The notes under the pieces were generated by a model. It worked only from the letters and a program-made list of their open reading frames with translations, had not been told where the DNA came from and searched no databases. DNA of 64,000 nucleotides, taken from positions 1,798,001 through 1,862,000 of the forward strand of contig NZ_CP136946.1 of assembly GCF_050916355.1 (NCBI RefSeq), in the 5' to 3' direction. Each line of letters starts with the position of its first letter. Position 1 is the stretch's first letter. Positions 46,618-55,108 of this stretch are shown in pieces. Position numbers and translations under genes: made by a program. Source of the DNA: Jeongeupia wiesaeckerbachi. GTDB taxonomy: Bacteria > Pseudomonadota > Gammaproteobacteria > Burkholderiales > Chitinibacteraceae.

Positions 46618-46739
46618 ATAACCTGAACCGCGTGGTTCGGGTGTGTTGCGACAAGGCTCGTAAAATATCAAACCCGAGTCATTGCTTCTTCTATCGAATT
46701 CAGAGATATGACTAATACAGTCGTAACTCCACCAGTTAC

Positions 46740-46855
46740 GTCTGGCGACCATAGCGAGTTGGTCCCACGCCTTCCCATCCCGAACAGGACCGTGAAACGA
46801 CTCAGCGCCGATGATAGTGCGGGTTCCCGTGTGAAAGTAGGTCATCGCCAGACTC
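46740..46855 (+). rRNA. rrf: 5S ribosomal RNA
   Basis: About 116 bases, beginning TCTGGCGACCATAGCGAG and ending GTCATCGCCAGACT. Terminal arms pair. The internal TGGTCCCACGCCTTCCCATC and CCCGAACAGGACCGTGAAAC are the usual 5S loops. Confidence 0.97.
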
Positions 46856-46860
46856 CCCAT

Positions 46861-46897
46861 GCAAACCCCCTGCAGCTATGCTGCAGGGGGTTTTTGC
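46861..46897 (+). terminator. Terminator of the rRNA operon
   Basis: A long stem, ACCCCCTGCAGC pairing with GCTGCAGGGGGT around a 3-base loop, ends in TTTTTGCTTT, 6 bases after the 5S gene. Confidence 0.95.
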
Positions 46898-46965
46898 TTT
46901 ATCGGCGCGCATCAACAGGCGTGACACGCCAAGCTACGGAACTCGTCGGCGGCAGGCGAATCTGA

Positions 46966-47703
46966 TTAAAGAATCAACGTGAGTCCCCGTTGCCGTAGCG
47001 CCTGGGACAGGAAGCCGAACGCTTCATCGACGTCAGGCGCCTGGCCGGAGACGCTGAAGTCGATGTGTGGCGTCGGATGACGGGCGTTGCCATAGGAGGG
47101 CAGGCTGCTGAAGCGGACCGTGGGCCAGCGCCGTACGAGCGTTTGCATCAGATCGATCAGTTCGCCCTCGCGTGCGTCGACGGCAATGAGCGAATGACAA
47201 ATGTCGGCGGCAACTGCCGGATAGTATTGCTCAAGCAACCACTCACACATCGGCCAGGCCATTTCCGGAAAGCCGGGCAGCAGATGAGTCTGTTCGTAGC
47301 GACAGCCGGCAACATGGTTGACCGGATTGGGGATTAGGCTGGCACCGGATGGGAAGTCGGCCATGTGGATGCGGTGCGGGTAGGCGGCGTCGCCGAATTG
47401 CGTTTCGATCAGTTGCGCAGCCGCTGCGTGTCGAACGAGCGGGCGATCCAGCGCTTGTGCCAGTGCGGCCCGGGTATGGTCGTCGGGCGTGGCGCCGATG
47501 CCGCCGCAGCTGATCAGTGGCAGCGCCCGGGATCGCTGCGCCCGGAATGCCGCTTCGAGTCGTGACGGTTCGTCGGGCAGGTAACAAACGCCGTGCAATT
47601 GATGGCCACGCTGGAGCAGGCGGGCTTGAATCGCGGCAAAGTGCTTGTCCTGGCGACGACCGGAGAGAATCTCGTCGCCGATGATGAAGAGTTCGAATTT
47701 CAT
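46966..47703 (-). CDS. CinA/MoaB-like molybdopterin-binding-domain protein
   Basis: 245 residues. The N-terminal domain (about 1-165) is the MoCF/CinA-N fold: FELFIIGDEILSGRRQDKH, LISCGGIGATPDDHTRAALAQAL (here GGIGATPDD in place of the usual GGLGPTxDD), HLLPGFPEMAWPM. The C-terminal part (about 170-245) lacks the CinA deamidase domain, so it is a short CinA-N-type protein. These may act on FAD or nicotinamide nucleotides; the exact role is unknown. It runs toward the rRNA operon, separated from it by the rRNA terminator. Confidence 0.88.
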   Translation of the reverse strand: MKFELFIIGDEILSGRRQDKHFAAIQARLLQRGHQLHGVCYLPDEPSRLEAAFRAQRSRALPLISCGGIGATPDDHTRAALAQALDRPLVRHAAAAQLIETQFGDAAYPHRIHMADFPSGASLIPNPVNHVAGCRYEQTHLLPGFPEMAWPMCEWLLEQYYPAVAADICHSLIAVDAREGELIDLMQTLVRRWPTVRFSSLPSYGNARHPTPHIDFSVSGQAPDVDEAFGFLSQALRQRGLTLIL

Positions 47704-47817
47704 ATGACGATCGTATGACTTGGCCGCAAAGGCTTGCCGCTGACGATAGCAGCAGGTCTAATTAGAAGTTTATCTATTTGTTCAGTTTGCCGCGCCTCAG
47801 CGCAGGAGTCGATCCCG

Positions 47818-48654
47818 ATGCTTTACCCGCAATTGTTCGCCGACCTTGAAAAAGCCCGTTGGGACATGGCCGACGATATCCAATGGGATGCGTTTGACGC
47901 CAGCTTGTTGTCCGACGAACAGGCGATGACGATCAAGATGAACGCAATCACCGAGTGGTCGGCACTGCCGGCGACCGAGATGTTCTTGCGTGACAATCAG
48001 GACGACAGCGACTTTTCGGCCTTCATGTCGATCTGGTTTTACGAAGAACAGAAGCACTCGCTGGTGCTGATGGAGTACCTGCGCCGCTTCCGTCCGGAAC
48101 TGGTGCCGACCGAGGAAGAACTGCACGAAATCCGCTTTAGCTTCGATCCGGCGCCGGCTCTGGAAACGCTGATGCTGCATTTCTGCGGCGAAGTTCGCCT
48201 GACCCAGTGGTATCGCCGTGCGTCCGACTGGCATACCGAGCCGGTGATCAAGCAGATCTACAAAACGCTGTCGACCGACGAAGCACGTCACGGCGGCGCT
48301 TATCTCAAATACATGAAGCGCGCGATCGACAAGAATGGCGATGAAGCCCGGGTGGCCTTTGCCAAGATCGGCTTCCTGATGGCGTCGAGCGCCCGCTCGG
48401 GCAAGCCGATGCATCCGACCAATCTGCACGTCAGCAAGGAGCACTTCCCGCGCGACACCATCCAGAGCCGTTTGCCGGATCCGGAATGGCTTGAGCGCTG
48501 GCTCGACGAACAGATCCAGTTCGACAAGGAATGCGAAGGCCGGGTGATCGGCGGGATTCTGCGCAATCTGTCCAGCCTGTTCGGCGAAAAGTTCGAGACG
48601 CCGGCCGAGCTGAACCGCTTCCGCAAGCAATTGCTGGCCGCGAAGGGCGAATGA
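47818..48654 (+). CDS. Ferritin-like di-iron protein (acyl-ACP desaturase / oxygenase type)
   Basis: 278 residues, helical. The four-helix di-iron ligand pattern is visible: Glu in ITEWSALPATEMF, ExxH in FYEEQKHSLVLMEYLRRF, Glu in FCGEVRLTQWYRRASDW, and ExxH in STDEARHGGAYL. This matches the fatty-acid desaturase 2 / AurF-like ferritin-fold families, which oxidise lipids or aromatic amines. There is no membrane segment. The ATG at 47818 has AGGAG upstream. The stop overlaps the rfaE2 start (ATGA), and a membrane fatty-acid desaturase is encoded 2 kb downstream. Substrate unknown. Confidence 0.85.
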   Translation: MLYPQLFADLEKARWDMADDIQWDAFDASLLSDEQAMTIKMNAITEWSALPATEMFLRDNQDDSDFSAFMSIWFYEEQKHSLVLMEYLRRFRPELVPTEEELHEIRFSFDPAPALETLMLHFCGEVRLTQWYRRASDWHTEPVIKQIYKTLSTDEARHGGAYLKYMKRAIDKNGDEARVAFAKIGFLMASSARSGKPMHPTNLHVSKEHFPRDTIQSRLPDPEWLERWLDEQIQFDKECEGRVIGGILRNLSSLFGEKFETPAELNRFRKQLLAAKGE

Positions 48655-49145
48655 GCATGCTGTCGGTTCCCTTCGAGCAGAAGCTGTGTCCGCCCGAGCA
48701 GCTGGCTGAACGGCTGGTGGCGCTGCCGCGGCCGCTGGTGTTCACCAATGGCTGTTTCGACATCCTGCACCGCGGCCACGTGACCTATCTGGCGCAAGCG
48801 CGTTCGTTGGGGGCCGGCATGATTGTCGCGCTGAACACCGATGCATCGGTGCGCCGCCAGGGCAAGGGGGACGATCGGCCGATCAATGCGCTCGAACAGC
48901 GCGCCGCGGTGATCGCCTCGCTGGAGAGCGTGAGCCTGGTGACGTGGTTCGATAGCGATACGCCGTACGAGCTGATCCTGGCCGCGCGCCCGGACATCCT
49001 CGTCAAGGGCGGCGACTGGGCCGTCGACAAGATCGTCGGCGCCAAGGAAGTGATGGGCTGGGGCGGGGCGGTGCATTCAATCCCATTCCTGCATCAGACA
49101 TCGACAACACGTACGCTGGAGAAAATTCGTAGTGCAACTTGCTGA
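48651..49145 (+). CDS. rfaE2: D-glycero-beta-D-manno-heptose 1-phosphate adenylyltransferase
   Basis: 164 residues, nucleotidyltransferase. Adds AMP to heptose-1-phosphate in ADP-heptose synthesis for lipopolysaccharide core. Motifs: LVFTNGCFDILHRGHVTYLAQA (written in part: TNGCFDILHRGHVTYL, HxGH active site), GDDRPINALEQRAAVIASL, LVKGGDW and the terminal TSTTRTLEKI. It corresponds to the separate second domain of E. coli HldE, so the kinase half must be encoded elsewhere. Coupled to the ferritin-like gene by ATGA overlap. Confidence 0.93.
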   Translation: MSMLSVPFEQKLCPPEQLAERLVALPRPLVFTNGCFDILHRGHVTYLAQARSLGAGMIVALNTDASVRRQGKGDDRPINALEQRAAVIASLESVSLVTWFDSDTPYELILAARPDILVKGGDWAVDKIVGAKEVMGWGGAVHSIPFLHQTSTTRTLEKIRSATC

Positions 49146-50466
49146 TCGGCACAATCTCGTCATCGACCTGCTGGCCGATATCGGCCGCGCAGGCTGGTTC
49201 AGCCCGCATATGCTGGCGCAAGCCGCGGTATTGGTCGTGGTGCTGTTCCTTGCCTGGTGCGGCAATACCTATCTGAAGCCCAAACTCGGCCTCGAAAACA
49301 GTCGTTGGCGTGCCGGCGGTGAAGGACTGCTGCGGATCTTCTTCCCGGTCAACGCGCTGATCCTGCTGTTCGTCAGCGCCTACCTATTGCGTCTGGTCTA
49401 TCCGGAGCGTCATTCCCTCCTGGCGATCGCCATGGTGCTGATGACGGCGATGGTCAACATCCGGGTGCTGGTCTACATGCTCCGGCATGTGTTCAACGGC
49501 GCCCAGTGGGTCCGGCGTGGCGAGCGTTACATTGCTGCCGCCATCTGGGGCCTGTACGCGCTGCACGTCGTCGGCATCCTGCCCGAGGTGGCCGAGGCGC
49601 TCGATGCGATCAGCTTCACGATGGGCAAGGGTCGGGTCTCGGTCCTGCTGATCCTGCAGGGGCTGCTGTCGGTCGCGGCGACGCTGCTGATCGCGCTGTG
49701 GATTGCCCGCCTGATCGAGCGGCGGCTGATGCGCGCCGAAGTGATCGACATGAACGTTCGCGTCGTGCTGGTCAAATTGGCGCAGACCGGGCTCGTCGTC
49801 CTGGCGGTGATCATTGCGCTGCCGCTGGTCGGTATCGATCTGACGGTGCTGTCGGTGTTCGGCGGCGCGCTGGGCGTCGGTCTCGGTTTCGGTTTGCAGA
49901 AGATCGCCTCGAACTATGTGTCGGGTTTCATCATCCTGATCGATCGCTCGATCAAGATCGGTGACCTCGTCAACGTCGATAACCGCTTGGGCGTGATTAC
50001 CAGCATTACGTCGCGCTATGTCGTGCTCAAGAGCGCCGACGGCACCGAGGCGCTGATTCCGAACGACACGCTGGTGACGTCGACCGTCGTCAACCAGTCG
50101 TATCGCGAAAAGCAGGTCTGGACCAAGGTGCCGGTGTCGGTTGCGTACGAGAGCGACCTCGATCTGGTGATGAAGCTGCTGGTCGACATCGCCAGCAAGC
50201 ATCCGCGCATCATGACCGACCCGCCGCCGCGCGCCTATGTCGAGCTGTTCGCGGCCAGTGGTGTCGATATGTCGGTCGGCTTCTGGCTCAAGGATCCGGA
50301 AAACGGCCAGCTCAGCCTGCGTTCGGAAATCAACCACCAGATCTGGGCAGCGTTCCGTGAGCACGGCATCAGCATCCCGTTCAACCGGCTCGACGTGGTC
50401 CACTTCCGGCCGAGCGAGCGACTGGCCGGCGACGGCAATCTGCAGGGATCGTCGCAGCCCGAGTGA
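49132..50466 (+). CDS. MscS-family mechanosensitive channel with extra N-terminal helices
   Basis: 444 residues, longer than E. coli MscS (286) because of about four extra N-terminal membrane helices. The conserved pore-lining helix is LTVLSVFGGALGVGLGFGLQ followed by KIASNYVSGFIILIDRSIKIGD (in part), then the beta domain (NRLGVITSITSRYVVLKSADG, LIPNDTLVTSTVVNQSY) and alpha/beta C-terminal domain. Inner-membrane channel, opening under hypo-osmotic tension. The start is a GTG at 49132 with GGAGA upstream, overlapping the end of rfaE2 by 14 bases. Confidence 0.95.
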   Translation: MQLADRHNLVIDLLADIGRAGWFSPHMLAQAAVLVVVLFLAWCGNTYLKPKLGLENSRWRAGGEGLLRIFFPVNALILLFVSAYLLRLVYPERHSLLAIAMVLMTAMVNIRVLVYMLRHVFNGAQWVRRGERYIAAAIWGLYALHVVGILPEVAEALDAISFTMGKGRVSVLLILQGLLSVAATLLIALWIARLIERRLMRAEVIDMNVRVVLVKLAQTGLVVLAVIIALPLVGIDLTVLSVFGGALGVGLGFGLQKIASNYVSGFIILIDRSIKIGDLVNVDNRLGVITSITSRYVVLKSADGTEALIPNDTLVTSTVVNQSYREKQVWTKVPVSVAYESDLDLVMKLLVDIASKHPRIMTDPPPRAYVELFAASGVDMSVGFWLKDPENGQLSLRSEINHQIWAAFREHGISIPFNRLDVVHFRPSERLAGDGNLQGSSQPE

Positions 50467-50537
50467 AAACTGCCATGGTCATATTTTGTATGAACGGTCG
50501 GGCACGTTAGCAAAAAATTGAGTACTATCAACCCCTT

Positions 50538-50568
50538 GCCCGCGCGCTATCGCTGCGCGGGCGTTTTT
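50538..50568 (+). terminator. Rho-independent terminator after mscS-like gene
   Basis: Stem GCCCGCGC/GCGCGGGC followed by GTTTTT, between the channel gene and the desaturase gene. Confidence 0.88.
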
Positions 50569-50591
50569 CTATGACTGGAGAATCGACGATC

Positions 50592-51773
50592 ATGACTTGG
50601 CTGAACGGCCTGATCGACCTGCCTTGGTGGGGCTATATCGTGGTGATGCTGGTGTTCACGCATCTCACCATTGCTTCGGTGACGATCTATTTGCATCGCC
50701 ATCAGGCGCACCGCGCCATCGACCTGGGTCCGATCCCCAGCCACTTCTTCCGTTTCTGGTTGTGGCTCACGACCGGCATGGTCACCAAGCAATGGGCGGC
50801 GATTCACCGCAAGCACCACGCCAAATGCGAGACCGCCGAAGATCCGCACAGCCCGCAAGTGCTCGGGATCAAGAAAGTGTTCTTCGAGGGCGCCGAGCTT
50901 TACCGCGCCGCGTGCAAGGTCGACGAGACCATGGAGAAGTTCGGCCACGGTACGCCGGACGACTGGCTTGAACGCAATGTCTACAGCAAGCACAGCGCGC
51001 TGGGCCCGACGACGATGATGATCGTCAACCTGGCGCTGTTCGGCGTCAACGGCATCTGGATCTGGGCGCTGCAGATGATGTGGATCCCGATCTGGGCTGC
51101 CGGCGTCATCAACGGCCTCGGTCACTATGTCGGTTACCGCAACTTCGAGTGCGAGGACGCGTCGACCAATCTCGTGCCGTGGGGCATCCTGATCGGTGGC
51201 GAAGAACTGCACAACAACCATCACACCTTCGGCACGTCGGCGAAGTTCTCGTACAAGTGGTTCGAGTTCGACATCGGCTGGGGCTATATCCGGGCGATGG
51301 AAATGTTGCGGATGGCCAAGGTCCGCCGCGTGGCGCCGAAGATGAAGACCGTCGGCGCGCGGCCGGAGCTCGACGAGCAAGCGCTGAGCGCCATTGTCGC
51401 CAACCGTTACGCGATTGCCGCCAGCTATGCGCGGACATTCAAGGAAACGGTCGCCGACGAGTTCGACAAGCTGCGCGCACAGGCGCACCTGCCGCAGGTC
51501 GACCTGAAGCAGATGAAGATCTGGCTGAAGCAGGATGCCAAGGATACGTCGGCCAGCGACAAGCCCAAGCTCGACGCCATCCTTGCGCACAGCAAGGTGC
51601 TCGATCAGGTTTACCAGATGCGCCAGGAATTGACCCGTCTGTGGGAGCGTTCGGCGCTGTCGCGGCCGGAGCTCGTCAAGCATCTGCAGGACTGGTGCAA
51701 CCGCGCCGAGGCCAGCGGCATCAAGGCGCTGCAGGATTTCTCGATGCGCCTGCGCACCGTGGCCGTGGTCTGA
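50592..51773 (+). CDS. Membrane acyl-CoA / acyl-lipid fatty acid desaturase (DesA/OLE1 type)
   Basis: 393 residues. The three His boxes of stearoyl-CoA-type desaturases are present: HRHQAHRAI (about 33-41), HRKHHAKCE (about 71-79) and ELHNNHHTF (about 205-213). Membrane helices lie at about 10-32, 50-68 and 135-180. The C-terminal 150 residues are a soluble helical extension rich in Lys/Glu that resembles betaproteobacterial DesA-like proteins annotated as acyl-CoA desaturases. The ATG at 50592 has GGAG about 11 bases upstream; the ATG at 50571 would put that site inside the gene. Confidence 0.93.
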   Translation: MTWLNGLIDLPWWGYIVVMLVFTHLTIASVTIYLHRHQAHRAIDLGPIPSHFFRFWLWLTTGMVTKQWAAIHRKHHAKCETAEDPHSPQVLGIKKVFFEGAELYRAACKVDETMEKFGHGTPDDWLERNVYSKHSALGPTTMMIVNLALFGVNGIWIWALQMMWIPIWAAGVINGLGHYVGYRNFECEDASTNLVPWGILIGGEELHNNHHTFGTSAKFSYKWFEFDIGWGYIRAMEMLRMAKVRRVAPKMKTVGARPELDEQALSAIVANRYAIAASYARTFKETVADEFDKLRAQAHLPQVDLKQMKIWLKQDAKDTSASDKPKLDAILAHSKVLDQVYQMRQELTRLWERSALSRPELVKHLQDWCNRAEASGIKALQDFSMRLRTVAVV

Positions 51774-51795
51774 TTCCGGACCGCGCCCAGCGCAC

Positions 51796-51828
51796 AAAAG
51801 GCGAGCCTGAGGGCTCGCCTTTTGTTTT
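51796..51828 (+). terminator. Rho-independent terminator after desaturase gene
   Basis: A 12-bp stem AAAAGGCGAGCC/GGCTCGCCTTTT with a TGAG loop followed by GTTTTA. Confidence 0.92.
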
Positions 51829-51862
51829 ATGCTGCTAGGAATACCTGATCAGGGAGACCGGC

Positions 51863-52213
51863 ATGTCGAGCATCCAGCGTTATCACATCGGCCCGCGCTT
51901 GGCCGAGATTGTCGTTCACAACAATACAGTCTATCTGGCCGGGCAGATTGCCGATACGCTAGACGGCGATGCTCGTGCCCAGACCGAAGAGGTTCTGGCC
52001 TGTATCGACCGGCTGCTTGCCGAGGTGGGTTCCGACAAGCAGAAGATCCTTTCGGTGACGATCTATCTGGCCGAGATGGCCGACTACGACGACATGAACG
52101 AAGCATGGTCGGCGTGGGTGCCGCAAGGACATACGCCGGCACGGGCGACGGTCGAGGCCCGCCTCGCCGATCCGCGCTACAAGGTTGAAATGTCGGTGAT
52201 CGCTGCGCTGTAA
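51863..52213 (+). CDS. RidA-family protein, second paralog
   Basis: 116 residues, single YjgF/RidA domain of the subgroup that begins with an ISRYHIGPRLAEIVVHN-like strand. The conserved Arg is in TPARATVEARLADPRYKVEM. The segment YLAGQIADT corresponds to the LYVSGQVP of canonical RidA. Clearly different from the RidA at 8605 in sequence and context; it lies between a desaturase and a chitinase gene with 37 bases to the latter. It may hydrolyse imines or other small substrates; no specific partner enzyme is nearby. Confidence 0.9.
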   Translation: MSSIQRYHIGPRLAEIVVHNNTVYLAGQIADTLDGDARAQTEEVLACIDRLLAEVGSDKQKILSVTIYLAEMADYDDMNEAWSAWVPQGHTPARATVEARLADPRYKVEMSVIAAL

Positions 52214-52250
52214 TCCGCGCCAGGCAGTCGGTCCCGCGATTGGAGAACGC

Positions 52251-53330
52251 ATGACTGCCCCAACGATCCTGCTGGCGTACATCGCCGGCTGGCAAGATTT
52301 TTCCAGCATGCCGCTCGAGCGCGATGCCGAGCGGCTGACGCACATCTGTTACGCCTTCGCCAATATCCGCGACGGCGAGGTCGTGCTGTTTTCCAATAGT
52401 GAAGAGGCGGGCGGCCAGCCGCGCGCCGAGTCGCGCATTGCCGATCTGGTTGCCTTGCGCGCACGCCACCCGCATCTGAAACTGCTGATCTCGATTGGCG
52501 GCTGGGGCGCCGATGGTTTTTCCGACGCGGCATTGACGACCGAAAGCCGCGCCGCGTTTGCGGCTTCGGCGATTGCCTTCATGCAGCGCTACGGTTTCGA
52601 CGGCATCGATCTGGACTGGGAGTACCCGAGCAACGATATGGCCGACATCAAGGCCCGCCCGGAGGACAAGCAGAACTTCACGCTGATGCTGGCCGAGCTG
52701 CGCCGGCAACTCGACGCCTTGTCCGACACCGAAGGCCGCAAGGCCGGCGAGCGCTATCTGCTGACCATCGCCGCCGGCGCGGGCCAGTATTACCTCGATG
52801 GCGTCGAAATGGCCACGGTCGCCGACCAGTGCGATTTCGTCAACCTGATGACCTACGACTTCTACAACGGCTGGGCCACGCGTGCCGGCCACCACACCAA
52901 TCTCTACAACACCCCCGGTGATCCGGACGGCGACAGCTGTGCCAAGGCCGTTGCGTTGTTCACCGCGGCTGGCCTGTCGCGCGACAAGCTCGTGCTCGGC
53001 TGCGCGTTCTACGGTCGCAGCCTCAAGGGGGTTGGTGCCGCCGGATTGGGCGCGCCGGGTACGCCGAAGAGCAACGGTTTCGATTCGTTCACGCTGATTT
53101 CCGAACTCCTGGCTTCGGGACGGGCGGTGCGCCACTGGGACGCCGATGCGCAGGCGCCATGGTTGCTCGTCGACGGTGATACCTTCATTTCCTACGACGA
53201 CGCCGAATCGATCCGCGCCAAGACCGACTTCATCCGTCGCGAAGGACTGGCCGGTGGTTTCTTCTGGGAATACACCGAAGACCGGACCGACACGCTGCTC
53301 ACGACCTTGTGGCAAGGTCTGCAGGACTGA
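52251..53330 (+). CDS. GH18 chitinase or chitodextrinase without signal peptide
   Basis: 359 residues, one GH18 catalytic barrel. The catalytic DxxDxDxE motif is YGFDGIDLDWEYPSNDM (Glu the acid), and SIGGW is the second family signature (LKLLISIGGWGADGFS). The substrate-binding MTYDFYNGW and the final GGFFWEYTEDR are also typical. There is no signal peptide, no transmembrane helix and no chitin-binding domain, so the enzyme is cytoplasmic or leaves by a non-classical route; hydrolysis of imported chitooligosaccharides is the natural reading. The ATG at 52251 has GGAGA upstream. Confidence 0.94.
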   Translation: MTAPTILLAYIAGWQDFSSMPLERDAERLTHICYAFANIRDGEVVLFSNSEEAGGQPRAESRIADLVALRARHPHLKLLISIGGWGADGFSDAALTTESRAAFAASAIAFMQRYGFDGIDLDWEYPSNDMADIKARPEDKQNFTLMLAELRRQLDALSDTEGRKAGERYLLTIAAGAGQYYLDGVEMATVADQCDFVNLMTYDFYNGWATRAGHHTNLYNTPGDPDGDSCAKAVALFTAAGLSRDKLVLGCAFYGRSLKGVGAAGLGAPGTPKSNGFDSFTLISELLASGRAVRHWDADAQAPWLLVDGDTFISYDDAESIRAKTDFIRREGLAGGFFWEYTEDRTDTLLTTLWQGLQD

Positions 53331-53361
53331 AAAAAAACCGCCGGAACCCGGCGGTTTTTTT
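53331..53361. terminator. Bidirectional terminator between chitinase and ETF-QO genes
   Basis: An AACCGCCGG/CCGGCGGTT stem with a 3-base loop, flanked by A7 and T7 runs so it works in both directions. Confidence 0.92.
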
Positions 53362-53362
53362 G

Positions 53363-55000
53363 TCACATGCGGCTGTACTGCGGGCCGCCACCACCTTCCG
53401 GCGTGACCCAGACGATGTTCTGCGTCGGGTCCTTGATGTCGCACGTTTTGCAGTGCAGGCAGTTGCTGGCGTTGATCTGCAGTCGCGGGCCGTTGTGATC
53501 CTCGACGATTTCGTAGACGCCGGCCGGGCAGTAACGCGATTCTGGGCTGGCGAACTTGGCGAGATTGACGTCGATCGCCCTGGCCGGATCGGTCAGCCGC
53601 AGGTGGACCGGTTGATCCTCGGCGTGCTGGACGCTGGAGAAGGCCAGTGAGGTGAGCTTGTCGAAGCTCAGCACGCCGTCGGCCTTCGGATAGATGATCG
53701 GCGTGAATTCGTTCGCCGGATGCAGCTTGGCGGCGTCGCTGCCGCTGTGCTTCAGCGTCCACGGTAGCCGGATGCCGAACTGGCGCAGCATCAGCTCGGC
53801 GCCGGTACAGGCTACGCCGAGCAGCGTCCCGAAGCGCGACAGCATCGGCTTGGCATTGCGAACGGCATCCAGTTCTTTCCACGTCCACGACTGCTTCAGC
53901 GCGGCCGGGTAGGCGACGAGCTCATCGTGGCTGCGGCCGGCGGCAATTGCCTCGGCGATGGCGTCGGCGGCGATCATGCCCGAGTTGATGGCGTTGTGGA
54001 CGCCCTTGATCCGCGGCAGGTTGATGAAACCGGCCGAGTCACCGATCAGTGCGCCGCCGGGGAAGGTCAGCTTCGGCAACGATTGCAAGCCGCCTTCGGA
54101 AATGGCGCGGGCACCGTATTCAAGCCGCTCGCCACCGTCGAGGTGGGCGCGGATTGCCGGATGCGTCTTGAAGCGCTGGAATTCTTCGTACGGATTGATA
54201 TAGGGATTGGCATAGTCGAGGTGGACGACGAAGCCGACGGCGATCAGGCCGTCGCCCTGATGGTAGAGGAAGCCACCGCCACCAGTGCTGTTGTCGAGCG
54301 GCCAACCAAGCGAATGCACGACGGTGCCGGGCTGGTGCCGTGCCGGTGCGGCGCGCCACAATTCCTTCAGGCCGATGCCGAACTTCTGCACGTCGCTATC
54401 GGCGCGCAGTTTGAACTGTGCTTCGGCTTTGCGTGTCAGCGAACCGCGCGCGCCTTCGCCGAGCAGCGTATAGCGGGCCTTGATCAGCATGCCGGGCGCG
54501 TACTCGGGGCCGGTCTGGCCGTTGCGCTTGATGCCGAAGTCGCCGGTGATCACGCCGTTGAGCGCACCGTGTTCGTCGAGCGACAATTCGGCTGCGGCAA
54601 AACCCGGGTAGATCTCGACGCCGAGCGCCTCGGCCTGCGTGCCCAGCCAGCGCGACAACTCGCCGAGGCTGATGATTTCACAGCCGTCGTTCTTGAGCAT
54701 TTTCGGCAGCAGCGCGTGCGGCAGCGTCTCGGCTTCGGACTGCTTGAGCCAGAGCATTTCCTCGCGCTTGACCGGCGTGCGCAGCTTCAACGGCGCCTTT
54801 CGCCATTCGGGCAGCAGTTCGTCGAGCGAACGCGGGTCGATGACCGCGCCCGAGAGCAGGTGGGCGCCGACTTCCGGACCCTTTTCGAGCACGCAAACGC
54901 TCACGTCGGGCGCGCGTTGTTTGAGGCGGATCGCCGCGGCCAGACCGGCCGGGCCGGCGCCGACGATCACAACGTCGTATTCCATTTCGTCGCGTTGCAT
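53363..55000 (-). CDS. Electron transfer flavoprotein-ubiquinone oxidoreductase
   Basis: 545 residues, full length. Passes electrons from reduced ETF to ubiquinone at the inner membrane. FAD-binding VVIVGAGPAGLAAAIRL at the N-terminus, GCEIISLGELSRWLG, the GDSAGFINLPRIKGVHNAI motif, and C-terminal [4Fe-4S] cysteines in SRYCPAGVYE and NCLHCKTCDIKDPTQNI. The start at 55000 (MQRDEMEYDV) or the ATG 15 bases later are both possible. Divergent from etfB with 108 bases between, so the ETF system shares one control region. Confidence 0.97.
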   Translation of the reverse strand: MQRDEMEYDVVIVGAGPAGLAAAIRLKQRAPDVSVCVLEKGPEVGAHLLSGAVIDPRSLDELLPEWRKAPLKLRTPVKREEMLWLKQSEAETLPHALLPKMLKNDGCEIISLGELSRWLGTQAEALGVEIYPGFAAAELSLDEHGALNGVITGDFGIKRNGQTGPEYAPGMLIKARYTLLGEGARGSLTRKAEAQFKLRADSDVQKFGIGLKELWRAAPARHQPGTVVHSLGWPLDNSTGGGGFLYHQGDGLIAVGFVVHLDYANPYINPYEEFQRFKTHPAIRAHLDGGERLEYGARAISEGGLQSLPKLTFPGGALIGDSAGFINLPRIKGVHNAINSGMIAADAIAEAIAAGRSHDELVAYPAALKQSWTWKELDAVRNAKPMLSRFGTLLGVACTGAELMLRQFGIRLPWTLKHSGSDAAKLHPANEFTPIIYPKADGVLSFDKLTSLAFSSVQHAEDQPVHLRLTDPARAIDVNLAKFASPESRYCPAGVYEIVEDHNGPRLQINASNCLHCKTCDIKDPTQNIVWVTPEGGGGPQYSRM

Positions 55001-55108
55001 TAAGTACTCGTTCGCATATCTAAAGAACGGATATAAAATATAGAAACAATCCGATTAACTGATATTTTAATGCCGAATAAAATGTCGGGCAAACACAAGG
55101 AGTGCCCA

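Noticed and set aside
51849..53888. 679-codon minus-strand frame opposite the RidA and chitinase genes
   Set aside because: Shadow; the plus strand has clear GH18 and RidA motifs.
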